Shown in pieces: positions 9,763-17,629 of a DNA stretch of 64,000 bases. The stretch comes from Culturomica massiliensis (GTDB lineage: Bacteria; Bacteroidota; Bacteroidia; Bacteroidales; Marinifilaceae). The stretch spans positions 2,232,001 to 2,296,000 of the forward strand of contig NZ_LT594621.1 in assembly GCF_900091655.1 (NCBI RefSeq), read 5' to 3'. Each line of letters starts with the position of its first letter. The stretch's first letter is position 1. Below the pieces are notes generated by a model. It made no database searches. It saw only the letters and a program-made list of their open reading frames with translations, and was not told the DNA's origin. A program made the translations under genes and the position numbers.

Positions 9763-11622
9763 ATGGATAAAAACACCATTTTCGGCTTAGTGCTTATTTT
9801 TTTAATCCTTATCGGATTTTCATATTTAACTCGTCCGAGTGAAGCAGAGCTTCAACGTGCCCAGGAGCAACGGGATTCCATCGCCCGCGTAGAAGCAGCA
9901 AGAGCGGCACAGGTTGCCGAGCAGGAAAAGAAAGATTTCGAATTGGCCCGGCAAAACGATTCGTTACCCCAAAATCAGAATACAGTCTTTGTACAAGATA
10001 GTCTGACGGAAAAAATCATTACTCTGGAAAATGCCAAAATCCGGCTCCAGATCAGTACCCTGGGAGGGCGCATCGTAAATGTGGATTTAAAAGACTACTG
10101 CACCCACGATTCCCTGCCGCTTATTTTATGGAACGAAAACAAAAGTACGTTCGGCCTGAATTTTTACGCCCGCAACAAACAGGTCAATACCGAAAAATAT
10201 CTGTTTCAGCCCAATACAACTGAGTCCGTGCTCTACGCCGAGAACGGAGAACAGACATTATCGCTGAAACTCTATTCCGAGGACAATAAATACGTCGAAT
10301 TTTTATATAAACTGGCTCCGGACAGTTATATGGCCGACTTCAGTATCCTCACCCACAATATGAATGATGTCATTGCTTCCAATTCTTCTTTCCTGACTCT
10401 ATTCTGGGGAGCCGATATGCCGCAATTGGAAAAAAGCAAGGATTTTGAAAACCGCTATACCGGAGTGTATTATGATTTCTTAAGCGACGATGTAGAAAAC
10501 ATGTCCATGACATCCGATGAAAAAGAAACGTTGACCAATAAAATTAAATGGGTGGCATTCAAACAACAGTTTTTTACATCGGTATTGATCGCAGGCGAGT
10601 CATTTACCGACGTCAGTTTATCTACCCAGATAAGCAATGAACCCGGTTATCTGAAAAAAGTATACGCAGAGATTCCTCTGGTTTACGAAGGAAAAGCCAA
10701 CGAAGCTTACAATATGAAATTTTTCTTTGGTCCGAATTCATTTCCTGTTTTAAAAGAATACGGTGCCGACATAGAATTACCTAAACTCGTAAACCTGGGA
10801 TGGAAATGGGTGGCTTGGTTCAACCAATATGTTGTGATTCCTCTTTTCGGCTTTTTGGAAAATCATGTAACGACCAACTACGGTTTGATCATTCTATTAT
10901 TGACGTTGATCATTAAGCTGGTACTTTTCCCTTTAACCTACAAATCCTATTTGTCACAGGCCAAAATGCGGGTACTGAAACCACAAATCGACGAAATCAA
11001 TAAAAAATTCCCCAAAGAAAAAGCACTGGAACGCCAAAAAGCAACAATGGCCTTGTATAAAAAAGCCGGTGTAAATCCGATGGGAGGCTGTTTGCCGATG
11101 CTGTTGCAAATGCCGATTCTTATCGCCCTGTTCTGGTTCTTCCCCGGTGCAATAGAACTCCGGCAAAAAAGTTTCCTATGGGCCACCGACCTGGCTTCCT
11201 ATGACTCCATCGCCACTCTGCCGTTCACCATACCGTTCTATGGTAATCATGTCAGTTTATTCTGCCTGTTGATGACAGCTACCAATATCATCTACATGAT
11301 TATGAATAAGAAAAACCAGCCGCAAAACGATCAGTTGAAAGGCATGCAGACTATGATGTACCTCATGCCGATTATGTTCCTGTTTATTTTCAACAGCTAC
11401 TCCTCCGGCTTGAGTTATTACTATTTCGTTGCCACGCTGATTACGATCATCCAGACATGGGTTATCCAGCGTTATGTAAACGATGAGAAATTGTTGCGGC
11501 AGATCGAATTGGCAAAATCCAAACCGGTAAAAAAATCCAAATTCCAGGAACGTCTGGAACAAATGCAACGGATGCAGGAACAACGCGCCAGAGAACAACA
11601 ACAAAAGAAGAAAAAGAATTAA
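9763..11622 (+). CDS. yidC: Membrane protein insertase YidC
   Basis: Inserts and folds inner-membrane proteins, alone or with SecYEG. The 619 residues show the Gram-negative layout: N-terminal membrane helix (about 5-22), a charged linker, the periplasmic P1 beta-domain (about 75-345), then the conserved five-helix insertase core with YGLIILLLTLIIKLVLFPL, the cytoplasmic hairpin (MRVLKPQIDEI, FPKEKALERQK) and GGCLPMLLQMPILIALFWF. The tail is strongly basic and Gln/Lys-rich, fitting ribosome contact. In Bacteroidota yidC commonly follows pyrG, as here. A strong terminator follows. Confidence 0.96.
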   Translation: MDKNTIFGLVLIFLILIGFSYLTRPSEAELQRAQEQRDSIARVEAARAAQVAEQEKKDFELARQNDSLPQNQNTVFVQDSLTEKIITLENAKIRLQISTLGGRIVNVDLKDYCTHDSLPLILWNENKSTFGLNFYARNKQVNTEKYLFQPNTTESVLYAENGEQTLSLKLYSEDNKYVEFLYKLAPDSYMADFSILTHNMNDVIASNSSFLTLFWGADMPQLEKSKDFENRYTGVYYDFLSDDVENMSMTSDEKETLTNKIKWVAFKQQFFTSVLIAGESFTDVSLSTQISNEPGYLKKVYAEIPLVYEGKANEAYNMKFFFGPNSFPVLKEYGADIELPKLVNLGWKWVAWFNQYVVIPLFGFLENHVTTNYGLIILLLTLIIKLVLFPLTYKSYLSQAKMRVLKPQIDEINKKFPKEKALERQKATMALYKKAGVNPMGGCLPMLLQMPILIALFWFFPGAIELRQKSFLWATDLASYDSIATLPFTIPFYGNHVSLFCLLMTATNIIYMIMNKKNQPQNDQLKGMQTMMYLMPIMFLFIFNSYSSGLSYYYFVATLITIIQTWVIQRYVNDEKLLRQIELAKSKPVKKSKFQERLEQMQRMQEQRAREQQQKKKKN

Positions 11623-11642
11623 GAAATTTAGCTGAATATCCT

Positions 11643-11680
11643 AAACGGAGGAGTAAATAAAATTTTACTTCTCCGTTTTC
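11643..11680 (+). terminator. Rho-independent terminator after yidC
   Basis: Arms 11643-11657 and 11664-11678 pair over 15 positions with one G-T wobble, with a 6-nt loop and a T-rich 3' side. Confidence 0.8.
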
Positions 11681-11808
11681 TATTTTACTTCTAGCGGTTT
11701 CTCCTATTTTTTAAATTATTTCATAAAATAATTTTGTTTATATTATAAACTAATTTATTTTTGTATCAGAAATAAAAAAATAATCCCGATCTATTAATAC
11801 GAATAACT

Positions 11809-12408
11809 ATGGAAAACAAATCTCTCAATGAAAAAGAAAGTCTGGAACTGATCGCCCGCATGATTCAGAACACCCACAACAATCTGGAAAGCAGAGGTTA
11901 TATTGGCTTGCTTGTCAATGGCTACTGCACACTCTTTATTTCGCTACTCGTTTATTTTCTCGTTCGTTACACGCACAACAATTACTATTTCCTGCTTTGG
12001 TTCGGCATCATCCTCATCGGCGGCCTCTGGGAATATTTCGAAAAACGTAATCATCCTAAAAGAGTGACCACTTTCATAGACCGGGTAGTCGGCTATGTTT
12101 GGATTGTTTTAGGTATTATGATATGGATAACTGCCGGTATCGCTTTTTTCGAACCTATTCCTGTTCTGTTGTTAATTGCTTTATTTGCCAATGCTGGAAC
12201 AGCAATGACCGGACTGATCATTAAATTCAAAGCGTTGACAATCGGCGGATTTATCGGTATCGGACTATCTTTTTCCCTGATTTTCATTACCAGTCTGGAA
12301 TGTATTCTGATTTTCGCCGCGATCTTCCTTTTCTGCATGATCATTCCGGGACATATATTACAACAGGCAGAAAAGAAAAATCGCATAAAATCAGAACGAT
12401 ATGTTTAA
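11809..12408 (+). CDS. Hypothetical multi-pass membrane protein paired with a winged-helix regulator
   Basis: A 199-residue integral membrane protein with a charged cytoplasmic head (about 1-28) and roughly six hydrophobic segments grouped as pairs, ending in a basic tail. I do not recognise a named family. Its last codons overlap by 8 bp the start of a small winged-helix regulator, an arrangement common in Bacteroidota where a regulator of the PadR/HTH_34 kind travels with a membrane protein of unknown function. A role as the regulator's partner or target is inference only. Confidence 0.75.
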   Translation: MENKSLNEKESLELIARMIQNTHNNLESRGYIGLLVNGYCTLFISLLVYFLVRYTHNNYYFLLWFGIILIGGLWEYFEKRNHPKRVTTFIDRVVGYVWIVLGIMIWITAGIAFFEPIPVLLLIALFANAGTAMTGLIIKFKALTIGGFIGIGLSFSLIFITSLECILIFAAIFLFCMIIPGHILQQAEKKNRIKSERYV

Positions 12409-12691
12409 AGAACTGGATCCTTTATTGCATTCGGAATTACGACTGGCTATCATGTCGATTCTGATCTCTGTTGAAAGTGCCGACTTTGTTTTTCTCAAGG
12501 AACAAACAAAGGCAACTGCCGGCAATCTCAGTGTACAGATCGACAAGCTGAACAAAGCTGGATACATTGGCATCGAAAAAACATTCAAAGGAAAAATGCC
12601 GCAAACCATTTGTAAAATCCCGCCTGCCGGTTCTTCTGCTTTCGAAAGCTATATTGAAGCCTTGAAATCCTACATCGGAAAGTTAGAATAA
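12401..12691 (+). CDS. Small winged-helix transcriptional regulator (HTH_34-like)
   Basis: A 96-residue single-domain DNA-binding protein. It reads as a winged helix from end to end: LDPLLHSELRLAIMSIL (helices 1-2), DFVFLKEQTKATAGNLSVQIDKL (helix-turn-helix with recognition helix, about 28-50), AGYIGIEKTFKGKMPQT (wing), and a dimerisation helix. This matches the winged-helix family PF13601, typical of one-domain regulators in Bacteroidota. It overlaps the upstream membrane protein gene by 8 bp, so both are coupled. No ligand domain is present. Confidence 0.82.
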   Translation: MFKELDPLLHSELRLAIMSILISVESADFVFLKEQTKATAGNLSVQIDKLNKAGYIGIEKTFKGKMPQTICKIPPAGSSAFESYIEALKSYIGKLE

Positions 12692-12699
12692 TAACTGAC

Positions 12700-12738
12700 T
12701 TTAAATTGAACGACCTCACGGTCGTTGCAAATTTAAAA
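12700..12738. repeat. Intergenic palindrome, AT-rich arms around a GC hairpin
   Basis: A near-perfect 39-bp palindrome: core arms AACGACC (12709-12715) and GGTCGTT (12720-12726) with a 4-nt loop, extended outward by TTTAAATTG and CAAATTTAAA. Its AT-rich arms resemble the other intergenic inverted repeats in this window (for example 33576-33642 and 46535-46606). It lies just upstream of the truncated hydrolase. It could also work as a terminator for the regulator gene. Confidence 0.6.
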
Positions 12739-12749
12739 AAGAATAAACT

Positions 12750-13091
12750 ATGAAAAAAATCTTTATCATCCTGGCCCTTGTACTCGAAGGCGGAATGAGT
12801 TCGTTTGCCGCTATCGCTTTACAGTATATACCGGAAGAACAGCGGGAAACGGTAAAACCTTATCTGGTATTTCCCTATTCCGCCGACACAGATATCCCCT
12901 CCATCACCCGTATCCCCAAGCTCATCATCCACAGTCCCGAAGACGAAGTCGTTCCCTATGCACAAGGAAAACAAGTATTTCAGGCCGCCCAGGAACCCAA
13001 AACATTTCTCTCCGTCCGGGGCAAACATCTGAAAGCTTTATTAGCGAAACCGGATCGGATTTTAGAACAAATCAATAACTTGACTAAATAA
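12750..13091 (+). pseudogene. Alpha/beta hydrolase remnant, internal deletion
   Basis: A 113-residue reading frame with a signal-anchor N-terminus (residues 1-21) joined directly to the last quarter of an alpha/beta hydrolase. The C-terminal part keeps the strand with the catalytic acid (KLIIHSPEDEVVPYAQGK, about 51-68) and the motif where the catalytic His sits, here GKH rather than the usual GGH. The nucleophile elbow (GxSxG) and oxyanion strand, about 150 residues in intact relatives, are absent, so it cannot be an active hydrolase. An in-frame deletion in a once full-length gene of about 270 codons is the simplest reading. It still has an ATG and a stop, so a small expressed protein is possible. 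Confidence 0.65.
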
Positions 13092-13100
13092 CAAGCTATC

Positions 13101-13313
13101 ATGGAAACAAACACAGAAAATCGGAAAAAAAGACTGAACAAACTCTACCGGCAAATTTTGATTTACATTGTCATTATGTTGTTCCTGACCTTTATCAATT
13201 ACAATCAGACACCCGGACATTGGTGGGTTATCTGGCCGGCAGCCGGCTGGGGACTTGCTATCCTGTTACAAGCGATTTATACCTTCTTCCCTTCAGACGA
13301 AGAAGACGACTGA
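13101..13313 (+). CDS. 2TM domain protein
   Basis: A 70-residue protein with a basic N-terminus, two membrane helices (about 18-34 and 41-60) joined by a short Pro/Gly/His-Trp turn (YNQTPGHWWVIWP), and an acidic tail. This is the 2TM domain (PF13239) layout, a small family of unknown function frequent in Bacteroidota, often fused to histidine kinases or beside winged-helix regulators. It starts 9 bp after the hydrolase remnant, so it belongs to the same unit as the membrane protein and regulator upstream. Confidence 0.78.
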   Translation: METNTENRKKRLNKLYRQILIYIVIMLFLTFINYNQTPGHWWVIWPAAGWGLAILLQAIYTFFPSDEEDD

Positions 13314-13333
13314 TTTCGCCCTCCCTCTATCTT

Positions 13334-14266
13334 TTATTTAGGTAAGGGATTGAGGGTTCTACGTTTCGCTGCCTGTTCAAATCTGTAGGCTTGATCCGTT
13401 GTAAGGTCTCTCTTCACTTCCGGTGTCATATAATCCCTCGGGTCGATAGGAATCAAATTTATTCCGGCACTCTTCAATTTTCGTGCCGCAGCTTCAAAAT
13501 CTTCTCCCCCATACGGTATTGCATAATAAATCGTTATCGTCGGAAATATTGTTGTCAATGTTATGATCTGAGGAGTACATCTCTCCAAACAAGGGAAATT
13601 ATTAATTGTAATGGATAGCTTTCTTTCTCTTACTTCCAGCTCTGCCACTTCAGCCTCTAATTTTTGAAGTCTGGTTACGATCTGTTCTTCTGCATGCACT
13701 CCGTCTGAAGATTGTTCTTCAAACATTCGTTGACCAAAAACGGCTACTGCCCTGGTATGCGCTGGAAAAGCAAAATCGCGCTGGGCACTCATAGAAAAAG
13801 GTAATCTCACTTCCGCTATCCCCTTCTCTGTAGGAGCAATAGGAATAGGCTCTTCTTTTGCTCTGGCATCCAAAAATCTTAAAATATCTCCCAAAGTCCA
13901 CGTATCACTTTGCACATTTATTTCTTTCAGCCAGCCTCGAATTTTTTCCTTAAATTTCATTCCATACCTGCTGTAAAAATCCTGAAGTTTGCTAATAAGA
14001 GATTCTAAATTTTTTTCACCCTCTCCCAAAGATACTCTTTTAGACAATGATTCATAATTTATCTTGCGTTGAACCAAATTCAAGCGTTCTCCCGTTCCAT
14101 AGCTTCCCTTTCCGAAAATAATGTCCGGTTTTTGCCCCAACTTAGAAACCCAATCAGCAAAACAAGCCTGGATAGCCCTTTTATCCTCAAAATATTGTTG
14201 TGGTTTCCTCAATGAAGAAGGCGAAAAAATCCCCGATTCCTGATTTATCTGTCTTTCACAATACAT
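13334..14266 (-). CDS. Orphan protein with C-terminal zinc-deaminase signature
   Basis: A 310-residue protein, ATG at 14266. Residues 190-285 carry a cytidine-deaminase-fold signature: HAEE (191-194), then after 31 residues PCLERC (225-230), i.e. HxE...PCx3C, followed by a strand (TITIYYAIPYG), a helix (FEAAARKLKSAGI) and a final strand-loop (LIPIDPRDY). Spacing fits zinc-dependent deaminases acting on nucleobases, nucleosides or nucleic acids, and the PCx3C gap is within the range known for AID/APOBEC-like members. The first 185 residues have no domain I recognise, no signal peptide and no membrane helix. The gene is alone on the minus strand between plus-strand genes, seems more AT-rich than its neighbours, and has no obvious immunity partner. 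It may be a toxin-type deaminase, an anti-phage or a housekeeping-like enzyme; this cannot be decided here. Confidence 0.7.
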   Translation of the reverse strand: MYCERQINQESGIFSPSSLRKPQQYFEDKRAIQACFADWVSKLGQKPDIIFGKGSYGTGERLNLVQRKINYESLSKRVSLGEGEKNLESLISKLQDFYSRYGMKFKEKIRGWLKEINVQSDTWTLGDILRFLDARAKEEPIPIAPTEKGIAEVRLPFSMSAQRDFAFPAHTRAVAVFGQRMFEEQSSDGVHAEEQIVTRLQKLEAEVAELEVRERKLSITINNFPCLERCTPQIITLTTIFPTITIYYAIPYGGEDFEAAARKLKSAGINLIPIDPRDYMTPEVKRDLTTDQAYRFEQAAKRRTLNPLPK

Positions 14267-14402
14267 CTTTCATCTGCATTTAAACAATAAAACCAAAAAT
14301 AAAAACTCGTTATTTCTCCCCCAATAAATCCCTTCGAGATACCTGAATTATCTTTCCAATAGCCAAATTCGTTTCGGAATATATATTATCCAAGAAAACC
14401 GT

Positions 14403-14410
14403 TATCTTTG
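14403..14410 (+). promoter_or_regulatory. Promoter -7 box before GH110
   Basis: TATCTTTG matches the TAnnTTTG box exactly; no TTTG lies at the usual 19-20 nt upstream. It would give a leader of about 50 nt to the ATG at 14468. Confidence 0.4.
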
Positions 14411-14467
14411 TCCATTATTTTATAAAGTGGCAGTGTGATTCTGATTTTTTAATTTAAACTAGTGGAT

Positions 14468-16300
14468 ATGAGAAAAAAATACTTACTGACAAGTATTCTG
14501 TTCATGTGTGTCGTTTTCCTGGCTACAGGTAAAAGCAAAGTATACAACATGGCCGATTTCGGTTTAAAAGCCAACAGCGGTGAAAATGCTTCCCCCCTAT
14601 TGGTCCAAGCGATTGAAACCATAAAAGGCGAATACCACGAAGGGGATCGGATTACCCTTATTTTTCCGGCCGGAAGATATGATTTCCACGAAGCGGGAGC
14701 CAGCCGGCGCGAATATTATATTTCCAACCACGACCAGGTGAACCCGAAAATTGTCGGAATTGCTTTGGAAAATTTAAAACATGTCACCATCGACGGTCAG
14801 CATTCCGAATTTGTCTTTCACGGACGTATGATTCCTCTTTCGCTGCTGAATTCGGAAAACTGTACACTGAAAAATTTCAGTATCGATTTTGAAAACCCCC
14901 ACATTGCCCAAATCAAAGTGATAAAAAATGATCCGCAGGAAGGGATCACATTTGAAGTAGCCCCGTGGGTAAAATACCGTATCGGAGAAGAAGGTTATTT
15001 CGAAACGACGGGAGAAGGCTGGGTAGCCCGTCAATCTACGGGAATTGCTTTTGAAGCCGAAAGCCGCCACATCGTATACAATACAAGCGATTTATTCTAT
15101 AACACACAGGGAGCTCAGGAAGTAGCGCCCCGTACAATTCTGGCTCCGCAATGGAAAGACAAACGCCTCATACCGGGAACTGTCATTGCTATGCGCACCT
15201 GGTATCGCCCGACTCCGGGACTGTTTCTTTCCCACAACCGAAATACCCGTTTGCAAAATGTAAAAGTACATTATGCAGAAGGCATGGGCCTATTGGCCCA
15301 ATTGTGCGAAAACATCACTTTAGACGGTTTCAGCGTGTGCCTGAAAGGGGAAAACGATCCCCGTTACTTCACCACCCAGGCCGATGCGACCCATTTTTCC
15401 GGATGCAAAGGTAAAATTATCTCCAAAAACGGACTGTATGAAGGTATGATGGACGACGCCATCAACATACACGGGACCTACCTGAAAGTGATCCGGCGCT
15501 TGGACAATAACACATTGGTAGGGAGATACATGCACGACCAAGCCTGGGGATTCGAATGGGGACGGCCGGGCGACGCCGTTCAATTCGTCAACTCGTCTAC
15601 CATGGAGTTAGTCGGGAACGGCAACAAAATCAAAACGATTCATCCGTATGACAAAAAGGAGATAACCGGTGCCCGGGAATACCTGATCCAATTCGAACAT
15701 CCCATAGATACGGCCATCAATGCCCGAACCGGTTGCGGAATAGAAAACCTTGAATGGACTCCGGAAGTTGTTTTCAGCAATAACACAGTCCGTAACAACA
15801 GAGCCCGGGGTGCCTTATTCAGTACACCGAAAAAGACCATCGTCGAAAACAATACGTTCGACCATACTTCCGGCACCGCCATTCTGCTCTGCGGCGACTG
15901 TAACGGCTGGTTTGAAACCGGAGCCTGCCGGGAAGTCATCATCCGCAATAACCGGTTTATCAACGCATTGACGAATATGTTCCAGTTCACCAATGCAATC
16001 ATCTCCATCTATCCGGAAATTCCGGATCTGAAAGCCCAAAAATTATACTTCCACGGAGGTCCGGGTAAAGGTGTCATTATCGAAAACAACTTTTTCGAGA
16101 CTTTCGACCAACCGGTCGTATATGCCAAATCTCTGGACGGATTTGTCTTTCGTAAAAATACGATCCGCCAGAATCAGGAATATCCGGCCTTCCATTGGAA
16201 CAAAAAACGCTTTCTTTTTGAACGGGTCAAAAACATAGATATCCGTCACAATAAATTCGACGGCGGATTCGATTATCGGCGGGACGTTACTGAAAAATAA
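14468..16300 (+). CDS. glaB: GH110 alpha-1,3-galactosidase
   Basis: An exported enzyme of about 610 residues that removes terminal alpha-1,3-linked galactose, as in blood group B and related host glycans. After a signal peptide (about 1-22) comes NMADFGLKANSGENASP, the typical entry of right-handed beta-helix enzymes, then a long parallel beta-helix with repeated short strands and Asn ladders. The block MMDDAINIHGTYL, with paired Asp, is characteristic of GH110, as is HYAEGMGLLAQLCENI. Length matches Bacteroides GH110 (about 600). Whether it is the branched-only (GlaA) or broad (GlaB) type cannot be read, so the symbol is tentative. GTG at 14462 is in frame, but ATG at 14468 is the better start. 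A terminator follows. Confidence 0.88.
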   Translation: MRKKYLLTSILFMCVVFLATGKSKVYNMADFGLKANSGENASPLLVQAIETIKGEYHEGDRITLIFPAGRYDFHEAGASRREYYISNHDQVNPKIVGIALENLKHVTIDGQHSEFVFHGRMIPLSLLNSENCTLKNFSIDFENPHIAQIKVIKNDPQEGITFEVAPWVKYRIGEEGYFETTGEGWVARQSTGIAFEAESRHIVYNTSDLFYNTQGAQEVAPRTILAPQWKDKRLIPGTVIAMRTWYRPTPGLFLSHNRNTRLQNVKVHYAEGMGLLAQLCENITLDGFSVCLKGENDPRYFTTQADATHFSGCKGKIISKNGLYEGMMDDAINIHGTYLKVIRRLDNNTLVGRYMHDQAWGFEWGRPGDAVQFVNSSTMELVGNGNKIKTIHPYDKKEITGAREYLIQFEHPIDTAINARTGCGIENLEWTPEVVFSNNTVRNNRARGALFSTPKKTIVENNTFDHTSGTAILLCGDCNGWFETGACREVIIRNNRFINALTNMFQFTNAIISIYPEIPDLKAQKLYFHGGPGKGVIIENNFFETFDQPVVYAKSLDGFVFRKNTIRQNQEYPAFHWNKKRFLFERVKNIDIRHNKFDGGFDYRRDVTEK

Positions 16301-16301
16301 A

Positions 16302-16342
16302 GAAAACCGGGTTGTACTGATATGATACGACCCGGTTTCTTT
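16302..16342 (+). terminator. Rho-independent terminator after GH110
   Basis: Arms 16304-16316 and 16326-16338 pair over 13 positions with one G-T wobble, followed by a T-rich stretch. Confidence 0.8.
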
Positions 16343-16512
16343 AATTTAAGACAGAATCATCGCTTGATAATCATTCAAATTTTGTATAAATTTATTGCTC
16401 AATAAATGATCAGAATATCCTGCATTTTGACAATACAATTCGGAAGATTCTTTTGATTTATTAAAAAAGCAAAACATTTCTTTTATACTAACGTAAAACC
16501 AATAAAAAAGAC

Positions 16513-17010
16513 ATGAAAATTACAATGCATGGAAACCCGCTGACACTTGCGGGCCAACCGATTAAAGTAGGAGAAACAGCTCCGGTATTCACGGCTGCCG
16601 ACCAAGGTTTAAAACCCGTCAGCCTGGATCAGTTCAAAGACAAGAAGGTGGTTATATCTGTATTCCCTTCTATAGATACGCCGGTATGCTCGGCACAGAT
16701 GCACCGGTTCAATAAAATCGCAACGGAACTGAGTAATGATATCGTTATTATCGCCATCTCATGCGACCTGCCTTTTGCCCTTCACCGCTATTGCGCAGCC
16801 GAAGGCATCGACAGAGTGGTTACCTTGTCCGATTACAAAGATGTCGATTTCGGTAAAAAATACGGCTTTTTGATTGAAGAACTCCGGTTGTTGTCGCGGG
16901 GGATCGTTATCGTCGGTAAAGACCGGAAAGTCAAATACGTAGAATATGTTCCGGAAATCACGCACGAACCGGATTATGACAAAGCTATGGAAGCATTGAA
17001 AAAAATATAA
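16513..17010 (+). CDS. tpx: Thiol peroxidase (Tpx-type 2-Cys peroxiredoxin)
   Basis: Reduces hydrogen and alkyl hydroperoxides using thioredoxin. The 165 residues match the Tpx subfamily: the peroxidatic Cys59 lies in SIDTPVCSAQ, the resolving Cys94 in the helix after LPFALHRYC, with an extra Cys84 as in other Tpx proteins, and RGIVIVGKDRKV marks the C-terminal strand. The start MKITMHGNPLTLAG is the usual Tpx opening. It is a single gene, convergent with the riboflavin operon, with a bidirectional terminator between them. Confidence 0.96.
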   Translation: MKITMHGNPLTLAGQPIKVGETAPVFTAADQGLKPVSLDQFKDKKVVISVFPSIDTPVCSAQMHRFNKIATELSNDIVIIAISCDLPFALHRYCAAEGIDRVVTLSDYKDVDFGKKYGFLIEELRLLSRGIVIVGKDRKVKYVEYVPEITHEPDYDKAMEALKKI

Positions 17011-17025
17011 TTCATTTTTCTCCGA

Positions 17026-17065
17026 TAAAAAAGTTGCCACGGCTGTGTCGCGGCAACTTTTTTTA
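17026..17065. terminator. Bidirectional terminator between tpx and ribH
   Basis: Hairpin with GTTGCC/GGCAAC arms (17032-17057), A-run on the left and T-run on the right, so it can end transcription of tpx (plus) and of the riboflavin operon (minus). Confidence 0.8.
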
Positions 17066-17082
17066 TATCCGGCTTTATAAAC

Positions 17083-17544
17083 TTAAATTTGCTTCAATAA
17101 ATTGATCATTTCAATAGCTGTAGCCACTGCTTCAAAACCTTTGTTTCCGGCTTTTGTTCCGGCCCTTTCTACGGCCTGCTCAATCGAATCCGTCGTCAGA
17201 ATACCGAAAATCACCGGTACACCGGTACGCAATCCGACCTGCGCCACTCCTTTCGTCGCTTCATTGGCCACCATATCGAAATGAGGTGTCGCTCCCCGGA
17301 TAACCGCTCCCAGGCAAATAACGGCATCGTATTTTCCGCTTTCCACCATTTTCTGCGCTGTCAGGGGAATTTCGAAAGCTCCCGGTACCCAGGCCAAGGT
17401 AATATCTTTTTCACATCCGCCGTGACGTACAAAGGCGTCGATTGCACCTCCCAGTAATTTACTGGTAATAAATTCATTAAAACGGCCGGCGACAATTCCT
17501 ATACGCTGTCCTTCCGCCAATAATTTTCCTTCCAAAACATTCAT
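17083..17544 (-). CDS. ribH: 6,7-dimethyl-8-ribityllumazine synthase
   Basis: Condenses 5-amino-6-ribitylaminouracil with 3,4-dihydroxy-2-butanone 4-phosphate to give lumazine, the penultimate riboflavin step, in a cytoplasmic icosahedral or pentameric complex. Motifs: IGIVAGRFNEFIT at the start, WVPGAFEIPL, the phosphate loop GAVIRGATPHFD and GTKAGNKGFEA. The frame opens upstream to a TTG at 17589, but that stretch is AT-rich and non-conserved, and ATG at 17544 (MNVLEGKLLAEG) gives the usual length of about 153 residues. It is the last gene of the riboflavin operon, 85 bp after ribBA. Confidence 0.95.
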   Translation of the reverse strand: MNVLEGKLLAEGQRIGIVAGRFNEFITSKLLGGAIDAFVRHGGCEKDITLAWVPGAFEIPLTAQKMVESGKYDAVICLGAVIRGATPHFDMVANEATKGVAQVGLRTGVPVIFGILTTDSIEQAVERAGTKAGNKGFEAVATAIEMINLLKQI

Positions 17545-17629
17545 AGTACCAAAATTTATATTTTTTTTTATTATTACATTATCAATCAATACATTACATG
17601 CCAGTTATTTGAAAATCAGTCTGAAACCT

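Noticed and set aside
13101..14266. Deaminase-like gene plus 2TM gene as a toxin-immunity pair
   Set aside because: The genes are convergent, the 2TM protein belongs to a common unrelated family, and nothing links them.
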